Source: DATLXH01 sp035576005 (GTDB taxonomy: Bacteria; Acidobacteriota; Thermoanaerobaculia; Gp7-AA8). From it: a stretch of DNA of 47,102 nucleotides. Below the pieces are notes generated by a model that worked only from the letters and a program-made list of their open reading frames with translations, made no database searches and was not told the origin of the DNA. Positions 8,825 to 16,061 of this stretch are shown piece by piece. The stretch lies in NCBI GenBank assembly GCA_035576005.1, contig DATLXH010000051.1, positions 1-47,102 of the forward strand, read 5' to 3'. Position 1 is the first letter of the stretch, and each line of letters opens with the position of its first letter. Both the position numbers and the translations under genes were made by a program.

Positions 8825-9583
8825 TTACTCGGACGCGGGCATCAGGAGGCAGAACCTGCTTCCCGCGCCGAGGGTCGAATCGACGGTAAGTGATCCGCCC
8901 GAGGTCTCAATCGCCCTTCTTGCCAGATAGAGTCCGAACCCGGGTCCCCCGCCGCGCGCCTTGTCGAGCTTCAGGCCGAGATCAAATATCTGACCGAGGT
9001 AACGCGGGTCGATTCCAATTCCGTTGTCGACCACGCAGCAACGAATCATCTGATTCTCTCTCGAGATGCTGATGGTCACGGTGCGCTCGCCGGCGGGTCG
9101 ATCGTTGAACAGAATGGCGTTGGAGAGGAGGGAGCTGAGTGATTCGCGGATTCTTTCCGGGTCGCCTTCAACAGACGGTAAGTCGGCGGCGAGCTCGAGA
9201 GTGGTGCCTGACTCTTCGAGAAGGTAGTTATAGCGCAGCTGGAGCTCCTCGACGATCTGCTGAAGGCTCACCGTTTGAATGACGGGCGGCTTGCTCAACA
9301 GCTTCAGAATGTGACCCATGTCGTCCAGGATCTTCCGCATCTGCAGGGCAGCGCCGCGGATGCGGGTGAGGAAGTCGACTCCCTCGGCGTCGAGCTTGTC
9401 TGCATAGTCGCCCATCAGCAGATCGCTGAAACCGTCGATGGTGAAGATGGGCGACTTGAGATCGTGCGATAACACGCTGAAGCAGCGCAGAAACTCTTCC
9501 GGTGTCAGTACTCCGGTGGATGGCGATTCTGATGAAGAAGGGACGGCCAAATCGGTCTCCTGATCAATGGGGGCGAACTGCAA
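8825..9583 (-). CDS. Orphan sensor histidine kinase without sensor domain
   Basis: 252 residues. The HisKA phospho-acceptor is H40 in VLSHDLKSPI. The HATPase_c domain shows the N box near N155 (LLSNAILFND), G1 DNGIGI at 186-191 and G2 GPGFGL at 213-218. Only about 30 residues precede the H box and there is no membrane segment, so input must come through a partner protein or direct cytosolic sensing. No response regulator is adjacent. Kinases of this build resemble the transmitter ends of bacteriophytochrome-type proteins, but none of that input module is here. It follows the porin gene on the same strand. Confidence 0.85.
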   Translation of the reverse strand: MQFAPIDQETDLAVPSSSESPSTGVLTPEEFLRCFSVLSHDLKSPIFTIDGFSDLLMGDYADKLDAEGVDFLTRIRGAALQMRKILDDMGHILKLLSKPPVIQTVSLQQIVEELQLRYNYLLEESGTTLELAADLPSVEGDPERIRESLSSLLSNAILFNDRPAGERTVTISISRENQMIRCCVVDNGIGIDPRYLGQIFDLGLKLDKARGGGPGFGLYLARRAIETSGGSLTVDSTLGAGSRFCLLMPASE

Positions 9584-9658
9584 CTCGCGAGCCCATGGAG
9601 AACTAATATTTCCTATCAGTCTCAGAGGACTGAGGGACGGAAGATCTGTACTGAACCC

Positions 9659-11125
9659 TCAGAAACGCGTGACCATCGACAGCGAGCCGACTTTGAACTT
9701 GTTGGATGTCTCATACGCTGCGTCGATCTGAAACCGGGGCCACGCGAGTCCGATGCCGACGGACAGATGATCCTGATCTTTGCTTTCCGGGAAGAGGGTG
9801 GTTGCGGCGACTCTGTTCGCTGCGCAGAGGACTCGCTGTTCAGCCGGGTACCTGGAATCGTCGCAGGTTAGAGGGCCTCCGTATTGGATCGAGTGCGCCG
9901 GATCTCTCCACCAGCCAGCCCGGACTGCGATTGGAATTTTCGTGGAGAAAAAATATTCGCCTCCGAGGTGAATCTCTACCGCATCTTTCGAGGTGAACTG
10001 GTCAGAGAGGAACTGTGTGCCGAAGCCTGACGATGAAAAATCATCCGTCAGATTCGAGTACTTCACAAAGACGCCATCCGCACTCAGGGTTAGAGCCTGA
10101 TTGAGGTCAATCGGGCCGATTTTCCCGGGCTTGTAAGTGACCCCCAGGCCAGCGATATCCGGAATGTGAAACGTGGGCGAGGCCGTCTGTCCGAACGACG
10201 GATTCGCGCTGCTCTGAGAGAAGACGGGCGCATCAAATTTGGCGCCCTCTTTGTAGACTCCCCCGAAACTCAGATTATCCAGGACGTTCCATTTGAAACC
10301 GGCGGTAAATGTGACATCGGTCTGAGTTTCCGGGTTGCCCTCATCATCGAGTCCGCTCGCCTGAACGACAATCGATTCAGGGGTGAGACTGCCACGAAAG
10401 TTGTCGGTGTACCGCGTCGTAAACGCGCCTTCGGTGAAATTCTGATAACGCGCTCCCACTCCGATGGAAACCTTTCCAAGATTCCAGGCGCCAGCCACTC
10501 CCCAGGTCTTCATATTCACGGACACCGCTGTCACAAAAGGAGTCGTTGTGTATCCGCCGCAGGCGAAAACGTTTCCCGTCTGGCGAATGATCCGATCGCA
10601 TTCAGCTTCGGAGACCGGCAGAGCACTCCCTGGCGGGGTGCCTACAGGAATATAGAACGTTGGTACTTCAGCGGTTTTGATCGTCCCGTTGTAGGTCGGA
10701 AGTACCGATCCTGAATTGCGATAATTCAGTGTCTGGTGATAGTAGCCGGCGACAGCGAAGTTCTTGATCGGGTAGACCAGGCTCGCAAACACCGGCTCGA
10801 CCCTTCTGCTGAACGACGAGAAGTCTGTCGTGGTCAGATCGGGCACAGTGCCGCCCGTATTGAGCGACTGAAAGTTCTGGAAGTTCCTGAGCTCCAGAGA
10901 AACTTCTGGCTTGCGCAGAATCGTCAGACCAGCTGGGTTCGCCTCTGCGGCCGAGGCGTCATCAGCCAGGCCGAGAAACGCTCCTCCCATTGCGAGTGAG
11001 CGCGCCCCCGGGTTGGCGAAGTTGAACTGAATTCCTGCGAGCGCTTCGATGTCAGTGTTCTGCGCGGCGCCTGTGGTGGCAAGGGCGGAGATCGCGAGTG
11101 AGAGAGCGACGAGTTTGTTACGCAT
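9659..11125 (-). CDS. FadL/OMPP1-type outer-membrane transport protein
   Basis: 488 residues from the ATG at 11125, which opens a signal peptide (MRNKLVALSLAISALATTGA). An upstream in-frame ATG would only add 28 polar residues. The segment GARSLAMGGAFLGLADDAS followed by NPAGL is the hallmark of the FadL/OMPP1/TodX N-terminal hatch. The chain ends in phenylalanine (MVTRF), as outer-membrane barrels do. This family moves long-chain fatty acids or other hydrophobic compounds across the outer membrane; the substrate here is unknown. It is divergent from the DNA glycosylase gene across ~115 bp. Confidence 0.87.
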   Translation of the reverse strand: MRNKLVALSLAISALATTGAAQNTDIEALAGIQFNFANPGARSLAMGGAFLGLADDASAAEANPAGLTILRKPEVSLELRNFQNFQSLNTGGTVPDLTTTDFSSFSRRVEPVFASLVYPIKNFAVAGYYHQTLNYRNSGSVLPTYNGTIKTAEVPTFYIPVGTPPGSALPVSEAECDRIIRQTGNVFACGGYTTTPFVTAVSVNMKTWGVAGAWNLGKVSIGVGARYQNFTEGAFTTRYTDNFRGSLTPESIVVQASGLDDEGNPETQTDVTFTAGFKWNVLDNLSFGGVYKEGAKFDAPVFSQSSANPSFGQTASPTFHIPDIAGLGVTYKPGKIGPIDLNQALTLSADGVFVKYSNLTDDFSSSGFGTQFLSDQFTSKDAVEIHLGGEYFFSTKIPIAVRAGWWRDPAHSIQYGGPLTCDDSRYPAEQRVLCAANRVAATTLFPESKDQDHLSVGIGLAWPRFQIDAAYETSNKFKVGSLSMVTRF

Positions 11126-11239
11126 GATGCCTCCAAGTGAACGGATGAGTTGAGACCTGTCAGACGGGAAGTGTGACTGGAGTCTAGGAGTGGCGTCCCC
11201 GTCAGTCAAGGAAGCAGTCCATGCTATCGTCGAATTGGA

Positions 11240-12115
11240 ATGCCCGAAGGGGACACAATCTTCCGCGCCGCGAGGCGAATGCAGCAGGCTCTCAGTGGTA
11301 AGTTAGTGACCCGCTTCGAGTCGATGTTCCCTCAACTCAACCGGATCGATGTCGACGCGCCCGTTTCGGGTCGTAGCATCGATCTGATCTCATCACGCGG
11401 AAAGCATCTGCTGATCGAATTCTCGGGCGACCTCACGCTCAGGACGCATATGCGGATGAATGGAAGCTGGCATTTGTATCGTCCCGGGGAGGCGTGGCGA
11501 CGACCCCGGATCGACATGAGGATTGTCATTGAGTCGCGCGACTTCGTGGCGGTGGGATTCAACATTCCCGTTGCTGAGTTTCACGATGAGCGCTCCCTCG
11601 AGCGGCAGCGGGACCTGCAACGGATCGGCCCTGATTTTCTCAGTGCTTCCTTCGACGAAACCGAAGCGATTGCAAGACTCAAGGCGCGTAGTGCGACTCC
11701 GATTGCAGAGGCACTGCTCAACCAGCGCGTCGTGTCGGGCATCGGCAATGTGTTCAAGTCCGAGGTCCTTTTCACTTGTGGCGTCTATCCGTTCGCGCCC
11801 GTCCATACGCTGGGCGACGACAAACTGGCTGAGCTTCTCAAAAGTGCCAGGAAGTTGATGGCACTCAACGTCCGCTCCGAGCACGACGGAGCGATCACGA
11901 CATATACAGGGTTCCGCCGGACAACAGGTCGAAGCGATCCGGCGGAGCGGCTCTTTGTCTACGGCAGACGCGCAAAGCCTTGCCGGCAATGCGGGACGCC
12001 CATCGAGTACGAGAAACGAGGTCTCGACGCGAGATCCACCTATTGGTGTCCGACCTGCCAGTCGTCGGATAATTCGGCTCCGTCCTTGTCAAAGGATGAG
12101 CGCGGAATCGAGTAG
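11240..12115 (+). CDS. nei: Fpg/Nei-family DNA glycosylase (endonuclease VIII-like)
   Basis: 291 residues. After Met removal, the N-terminal proline nucleophile (P2) and E3 lie in MPEGDTI, the form typical of Nei rather than Fpg (MPELPE). The conserved lysine is K55. A helix-two-turn-helix motif reads NQRVVSGIGNVFKSE, and a C-terminal zinc finger has C248, C251, C270 and C273. The enzyme excises oxidised pyrimidines and cuts the DNA backbone by beta,delta-elimination. The tail after the zinc finger is polar and variable. Whether it prefers double-stranded or single-stranded DNA cannot be told from this sequence. Confidence 0.9.
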   Translation: MPEGDTIFRAARRMQQALSGKLVTRFESMFPQLNRIDVDAPVSGRSIDLISSRGKHLLIEFSGDLTLRTHMRMNGSWHLYRPGEAWRRPRIDMRIVIESRDFVAVGFNIPVAEFHDERSLERQRDLQRIGPDFLSASFDETEAIARLKARSATPIAEALLNQRVVSGIGNVFKSEVLFTCGVYPFAPVHTLGDDKLAELLKSARKLMALNVRSEHDGAITTYTGFRRTTGRSDPAERLFVYGRRAKPCRQCGTPIEYEKRGLDARSTYWCPTCQSSDNSAPSLSKDERGIE

Positions 12116-12141
12116 ACTCGGTCACGGCGGAGGAGAAAAAC

Positions 12142-12447
12142 ATGGTTCTGAGCCTAGGCCTCACGACTCAGGAGATTCGAGTGCTGCAGGAGTTTCGACG
12201 ACTTGGGAAAGACGCACTCTCGTCGGCTGAGATTCAGGCAATCAAACATCCGGTGACGGCGGCCGAGAAGCCGGAAATGTCGCTGCTGTCAAAGGGATAT
12301 CTCACGGCAGGTGAAGCGGAGAGCTTTTCTCTGACGCCTCGTGCCGACCCATTGCTCGCCTACAATCCGGTCCCGGAGAATGAGCCGGTCGTCGAAGCCG
12401 AAAGTCCCGCCGCGGAGACCACCGCGGAGACCACCGCGGGAGAGTGA
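12142..12447 (+). CDS. Conserved-looking small protein, unknown function
   Basis: 101 residues with a good ribosome site (GGAGGAGAAAAAC before the ATG). The N-terminal ~60 residues are helical and could form a winged-helix-like fold (TTQEIRVLQEFRRLG, AEIQAIKHP), but I do not recognise the family. The C-terminus is acidic and alanine/threonine rich. Its end is built from a 12-bp tandem repeat (12411-12440) that encodes a repeated AETT unit and so can vary in copy number. It begins 26 bp after nei and is probably co-transcribed with it, ending at the hairpin at 12470. Confidence 0.65.
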   Translation: MVLSLGLTTQEIRVLQEFRRLGKDALSSAEIQAIKHPVTAAEKPEMSLLSKGYLTAGEAESFSLTPRADPLLAYNPVPENEPVVEAESPAAETTAETTAGE

Positions 12448-12469
12448 CACGGGGTCAAGGAGGGAGCGC

Positions 12470-12493
12470 GAAGGGGCTTTCGCCCTTCCTTTT
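12470..12493 (+). terminator. Probable intrinsic terminator after the 12142 gene
   Basis: A 6-bp stem, GAAGGG (12470-12475) with CCCTTC (12483-12488), is followed by CTTTT. It lies between the small gene and the next promoter. The stem is short, so it is a moderate call. Confidence 0.5.
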
Positions 12494-12517
12494 AGTCACT
12501 TCAGTTGTAAGCCATTG

Positions 12518-12546
12518 TTGACTCAACTACTTAACTAACTTAAGAT
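12518..12546 (+). promoter_or_regulatory. Sigma-70-like promoter for the Doc-like gene
   Basis: TTGACT (12518-12523), a 17-bp spacer and TAAGAT (12541-12546). Transcription would start near 12553, about 17 nt before the ATG at 12570. That start lies downstream of the alternative ATG at 12545, which argues for 12570 as the true start. Confidence 0.5.
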
Positions 12547-12569
12547 GGTGTTGAGGTTTGAAATGAAAG

Positions 12570-13334
12570 ATGGCAAACGACCGAAAAAAGAATCAGCCAC
12601 AGTCGACAAGAAAGCCTCCGGTTCAAAAAAAAGCCTCGAAGCCTCCAGCAAAAGCGGTAGCCGCCAGGTCAAAAGCTCCGGCGAGCAGCCGCCCGCCAAA
12701 GGCAGCGGCAAAAAGCAGCGCGAGGGCGCCGCTCAGGAAGGCGCCAGCAGCACTAAAGCCGCCAAAGGCAACGGTCGCAGCAAAGAAGCCGCAATCGAAA
12801 GTGGCGCTCTCACATTCACCAACCCCGTCGTCGAAGCCGCATTCAACCGTGCCCTCAAAAAGTACGCCACGGCTCTCAAGCACCTCACCGACTGATTCAA
12901 AGTCGGTTCGGTATCTCACCGGTCAGGATCTGATCGAGTTGCATCGGGGTGTCAGCAGGGAGTTCGGCGGAAAGCAGTCAACGCCCGGAATCGTGGAATC
13001 GCAATACGGTTTGACGAACGCGATTCAACGCCCACAGACGACCGTATTCGGTCGTGACGCGTATCCAACGTTCGCCGAAAAAGCGACAGCTCTCCTTTTC
13101 GCGATTCTCAACAACCTGCCATTTCGATCCGGCAACCGGAGACTCGCCCTCACTTCCCTCCTAGCCTTCTGCGAGATGAATAACCGGCAGATCAATGCGA
13201 GCGCTCTCGATGAAAAGGGCGTGGAAAATCTCGTGAAGCGTGCCGCGAATTACCGGACGCTCAGCGTTCCCGCCGAGAACGTTTTCCGGGATGTTCGCGA
13301 CGCTCTGGCAAAAGCGATCGTCTCGGCTGTTTAG
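12570..13334 (+). CDS. Doc/Fic-like protein with histone-like N-terminal tail and altered active site
   Basis: 254 residues in two parts. Residues 1-~110 are very rich in lysine, alanine, proline and serine, like H1-type histone tails. Residues ~113-254 follow the death-on-curing (Doc) fold: YLTGQDLIELH, then YPTFAEKATALLFAILNN and LPFRSGNRRLAL. In Fic/Doc proteins the core is HPFxDGNKR; here the catalytic histidine is L183 and the acidic residue is S187, while G188-N189-R190 remain. Fic enzymes transfer AMP or phosphate groups, so this one may be inactive or may bind a ligand only. No Phd-like antitoxin lies next to it. The stop codon TAG falls inside a family B repeat. A second frame (12545-12895) is also open across the tail. 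Confidence 0.75.
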   Translation: MANDRKKNQPQSTRKPPVQKKASKPPAKAVAARSKAPASSRPPKAAAKSSARAPLRKAPAALKPPKATVAAKKPQSKVALSHSPTPSSKPHSTVPSKSTPRLSSTSPTDSKSVRYLTGQDLIELHRGVSREFGGKQSTPGIVESQYGLTNAIQRPQTTVFGRDAYPTFAEKATALLFAILNNLPFRSGNRRLALTSLLAFCEMNNRQINASALDEKGVENLVKRAANYRTLSVPAENVFRDVRDALAKAIVSAV

Positions 13335-13440
13335 GACAGACACTCTTGTCTGTCACGCTGTAACCGTCCTGTCGGACGGTCTGAGTCCCGGTAGGACAGA
13401 CGGGAGTGTCTGTCCTACACAAGAGTGTCTGTCGTACGCC
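13332..13440. repeat. Family B palindromic repeat cluster
   Basis: Three hairpins in a row between convergent genes: GGACAGACACTCTTGTCTGTC, an ACCGTCC/GGACGGT stem at 13363-13380, and GTAGGACAGAC/GTCTGTCCTAC at 13391-13418, then a partial copy to 13440. The words match the palindrome at 6766-6835. The first copy supplies the stop codon of the Doc-like gene. Confidence 0.85.
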
Positions 13441-13472
13441 AGGACGACATCCTGCCGGGGACGCTGACGTCG

Positions 13473-14474
13473 TTACTCCGAGGGCGCTTCGTTGTGGCCT
13501 CGGGCGAGAGCCGTCATTCCGGCCATCCCACCGAGACCCATCGTTTCGACGGCACTCGAAGGAACGATGACCATTGAGCCCTTTTCTTTGATTGCTTCGT
13601 AGAGCATGTTCATGGCTCGCAGGTGGAGTCCGACGGGATTGTTGCGGTATGCCTCTCCGGCCTTCACGAATTGCTCCGAGATCTCAGTCTCGGCAGTTCC
13701 GAGGATGATGCGCGCCTGCCGCTCGCGCTCTGCCTGCGCCTGCCGGCTCATCGCATCTTCGAGCTCCTGCGGAAGCTGGACGTCTCGAATCTCTACAGAG
13801 TGAATGGTGATTCCCCACGGCGCCGTCTTCTCGTCGAGAATCGTGCGTAACTCGCGACCAAGCCGGTCTCGCTCGGTGATCATCTCGCCGAGTTGGTGTC
13901 GGCCGATTGCCTCGCGCAGTCCGGTCTGTGCCGAGAGCGCGACCGCAGCAAAGTAGTCTGACACTTCCAGGACGCATTTCTGAGCGTCCCAGACGGTCCA
14001 GAAGACGATCGCGTCCACGTTGACGGGCACGGTATCCCGCGTGAGCGCGGATTCCGCGGTAACGTCGGTGACGCGCATACGCTGATCGATCAGATGCGAG
14101 ACCGCATCGACGATTGGAATGATTGCGAAAAGTCCCGGGCCTCGGAGCCCGATGAACTTTCCGAAACGGAGGACGACGGCTTTCTCCCATTGCTGCGCGA
14201 TCTTGATCGAGAAAAGCGCCAGCAAACCCAGTACGAAGAACGTCGCTGCGAAAGCAGCTTTGCTTCCCGGAGTTGGTGCGAGTGCGATGGCAGCGATAGC
14301 GAGAACGTCGAGAAGAATCATCGCCGTAAGACTCACGCTGTTCACGTATCGCCTGGCGCCTCCGGTTTCCTCCGAAGGCTGTCCTTCGTACTGAACGGCG
14401 ACACTGCGCAGTCGAGGTCGCTTCTCCTCGCTGTCGGCTTCAGATCGCGTGGTTCTTTGTGATTTGAACACCAT
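13473..14474 (-). CDS. Slipin-type SPFH/band 7 membrane protein
   Basis: 333 residues. After a polar N-terminus come two hydrophobic segments (~48-66 and ~72-90), then an SPFH domain starting QQWEKAVVLRFGKFIGLRGPGLFAI. Further family marks are DQRMRVTDV, TRDTVPVNVDAIVFW, LREAIGRHQLGEM and the coiled-coil stretch SRQAQAERERQARIILGTAE. Slipins are stomatin relatives that form membrane rings and organise membrane microdomains. Many bacterial slipins pair with an NfeD protein; none is seen here. It lies 2 bp downstream of the gntR gene and so is almost certainly in its operon. Confidence 0.9.
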   Translation of the reverse strand: MVFKSQRTTRSEADSEEKRPRLRSVAVQYEGQPSEETGGARRYVNSVSLTAMILLDVLAIAAIALAPTPGSKAAFAATFFVLGLLALFSIKIAQQWEKAVVLRFGKFIGLRGPGLFAIIPIVDAVSHLIDQRMRVTDVTAESALTRDTVPVNVDAIVFWTVWDAQKCVLEVSDYFAAVALSAQTGLREAIGRHQLGEMITERDRLGRELRTILDEKTAPWGITIHSVEIRDVQLPQELEDAMSRQAQAERERQARIILGTAETEISEQFVKAGEAYRNNPVGLHLRAMNMLYEAIKEKGSMVIVPSSAVETMGLGGMAGMTALARGHNEAPSE

Positions 14475-14476
14475 GA

Positions 14477-14875
14477 CTATCTCCTGTTCGCCTTTTCGGC
14501 GCGTTCAACGAATGCTTCGACGATCTCGTCGATTGAGATGCCCTTCGAAGCAGCGAGGGCAATGTGTTGATCGACGAGCTCCTGGAGTGCTTTCTTACGC
14601 TCGTACGAGGTCTTGTGGACTTTGCGGCTGGAGATGAACGTCCCTGTTCCCTGTTGCGTCTCGACGATCCCCCGAATCTCCATCTCGCGATACGCCTTGG
14701 CGACCGTGTTCAGATTTACCGAGAGGTCGACGGCGAGTTGCCTGACCGTTGGAAGCTGAGCCCCGGGCGAGAAGTGTCCATCTGCCAGGCCGAGCAGGAC
14801 CTGATCGATGATCTGCCGGTAGTAGGGGACGCCGGATCCGGGATTGAGCTTGAACTCTGTGTTGTCATTAGCCAT
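14477..14875 (-). CDS. GntR-family regulator of the YtrA type
   Basis: 132 residues. An N-terminal winged helix-turn-helix (about 18-80: PYYRQIIDQVLLGLADG, LPTVRQLAVDLSVNLNTVAKAYREME, GTGTFIS) is followed by a short helical dimer region of ~50 residues without the usual large ligand domain. That build marks the YtrA subgroup, which commonly controls membrane-protein operons and its own gene. The slipin gene follows after 2 bp. A dyad operator and promoter sit directly upstream (14875-14921), so autorepression is likely. Confidence 0.87.
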   Translation of the reverse strand: MANDNTEFKLNPGSGVPYYRQIIDQVLLGLADGHFSPGAQLPTVRQLAVDLSVNLNTVAKAYREMEIRGIVETQQGTGTFISSRKVHKTSYERKKALQELVDQHIALAASKGISIDEIVEAFVERAEKANRR

Positions 14876-14921
14876 TGTACTAGTAGACTATTACAATAGG
14901 CACTCGCAGGAACTTAGTCAA
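14875..14921 (-). promoter_or_regulatory. gntR-slipin promoter with overlapping dyad operator
   Basis: Read on the minus strand, TTGACT (14916-14921), a 17-bp spacer and TATTGT (14893-14898) form a good sigma-70 promoter. Overlapping the -10 and start point is a dyad at 14875-14896: half-sites TTGTACTAGT and, inverted, TTGTAATAGT, matching at 9 of 10 positions around a 2-bp centre. The dyad ends in the start codon, so the mRNA leader is very short. Confidence 0.7.
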
Positions 14922-15000
14922 GAAGTTTGTTGGGGGCGACTGGAGACTCCATCGCTCGCGTTGGCACTCGCTTTGATCCTGTCCATTAGGAGGAATCACA

Positions 15001-15483
15001 ATGTTGATGATGAAGGCCGACGCCATATCGCTACTCAAGGACGATCACAAGAAAGTCAGGGAGCTCCTCAAGCAACTCGACGAGACGACCACCAGGGGAA
15101 CCAAGAAACGCAAAACACTCGCGAACCAGGTCGCCGACGAGGTGAAAGTTCATACGACGATCGAGGAAGAGATTTTCTACCCGGCCTACAAGGCAGCCGC
15201 GGAAAAGAAGGACGAGCTCGATCTCTATTTTGAGGCAAAGGAGGAGCATCACGTCGTCGACATGGTGCTTCCGGAACTTCTGGCCTCAGATCCTGCCAGC
15301 GATGAGTTTGGAGCGAAAGCGACAGTGCTCAGAGAGCTGATCGAGCATCACGCAAAAGAGGAAGAACGGGAGATGTTCCCGAAGGCGAAAAAGCTGCTCG
15401 ACAAGCAGGAGCTGATTACGCTGGGGATTCGAATGGAAGCGCGAAAGAAAGAGCTGAAGCGGGGCAAACGATCTGCCAAATGA
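15001..15483 (+). CDS. Hemerythrin HHE-domain protein
   Basis: 160 residues, mostly helical. Likely di-iron ligands are H16, H51 with E55, H83/H84 and H116/H117 with E121 (DDHKKVRELL, HTTIEEEIFYP, EEHHVVDMVL, EHHAKEEEREMFP). Such proteins bind oxygen or nitric oxide or sense redox state. An AGGAGG ribosome site lies at 14988-14993, 7 nt before the ATG. The C-terminus is lysine/arginine rich. It is divergent from gntR and ends at a strong bidirectional terminator. Confidence 0.9.
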   Translation: MLMMKADAISLLKDDHKKVRELLKQLDETTTRGTKKRKTLANQVADEVKVHTTIEEEIFYPAYKAAAEKKDELDLYFEAKEEHHVVDMVLPELLASDPASDEFGAKATVLRELIEHHAKEEEREMFPKAKKLLDKQELITLGIRMEARKKELKRGKRSAK

Positions 15484-15495
15484 CTTGAGGAACAG

Positions 15496-15527
15496 CAAAA
15501 GACCGCCGGCGCACCGGCGGTCTTTTG
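15496..15527. terminator. Bidirectional intrinsic terminator
   Basis: A perfect stem, AAAAGACCGCCGG (15497-15509) with CCGGCGGTCTTTT (15514-15526) around the loop CGCA, with T-runs on both strands. It separates two convergent genes that end at 15483 and 15541. Confidence 0.92.
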
Positions 15528-15540
15528 CGTTCAATTGCGC

Positions 15541-16023
15541 TTATCGAGGTCCGCGTTCTACGTGGACCCGCGGCCCTGCAGCCTTTCCAGCGTCGAGAGT
15601 TTCCTGACGATGAAGCTGGGCGTTGATCCGTCCGAGCAGGATTCGCGCGACGCGGAGATCATGACCGGCATCGATCAACAGCAGCGTGATGTCGCCCGCT
15701 GACCACATGAGTCCCGACAGGACCAGGAGCCGTGTGGCCTCCCCGAGCAGGGTGATGATCGCTGCTCGTCCCTCACTCATGAAGCCGATGATCACTTCTC
15801 CAATGAGCATGACAATCATCAGCGCCGCCAGGACCTTGAACAGGCGTGCAATGTATCGGAGCGCTACGTAAGGCTCGAGGTCCGCCGTGCGGATCTCTTC
15901 GCTCTTGCGATGATCGCCTTCTGACACGCCGGGCATGATGGGCGGGGCACCGCAGGCCCTGCAGACCTTGGTGAAATCCTCTCTGATCGTGCCGCACTCA
16001 GGACATAGGGTTGCTTCAGCCAC
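15541..16023 (-). CDS. Zinc-ribbon membrane protein, unknown function
   Basis: 160 residues. An N-terminal zinc ribbon uses C7, C10, C21 and C24 (CPECG and CRACG). Two or three hydrophobic stretches follow, near 62-82 (FKVLAALMIVMLIGEVIIGF), ~88-103 and ~105-118. The build resembles small membrane proteins with a cytosolic zinc ribbon; no precise family is recognised. It lies 38 bp downstream of the M15-like peptidase gene on the same strand and may share its transcript. Confidence 0.7.
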   Translation of the reverse strand: MAEATLCPECGTIREDFTKVCRACGAPPIMPGVSEGDHRKSEEIRTADLEPYVALRYIARLFKVLAALMIVMLIGEVIIGFMSEGRAAIITLLGEATRLLVLSGLMWSAGDITLLLIDAGHDLRVARILLGRINAQLHRQETLDAGKAAGPRVHVERGPR

Positions 16024-16061
16024 ATCTCCTCCTTCTCAGGCGAGTTCCGCCTGCAGACAAC

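Noticed and set aside
13332..13440. CRISPR-like array
   Set aside because: The repeats are inverted and irregularly spaced without unique spacers, and no cas gene is near.
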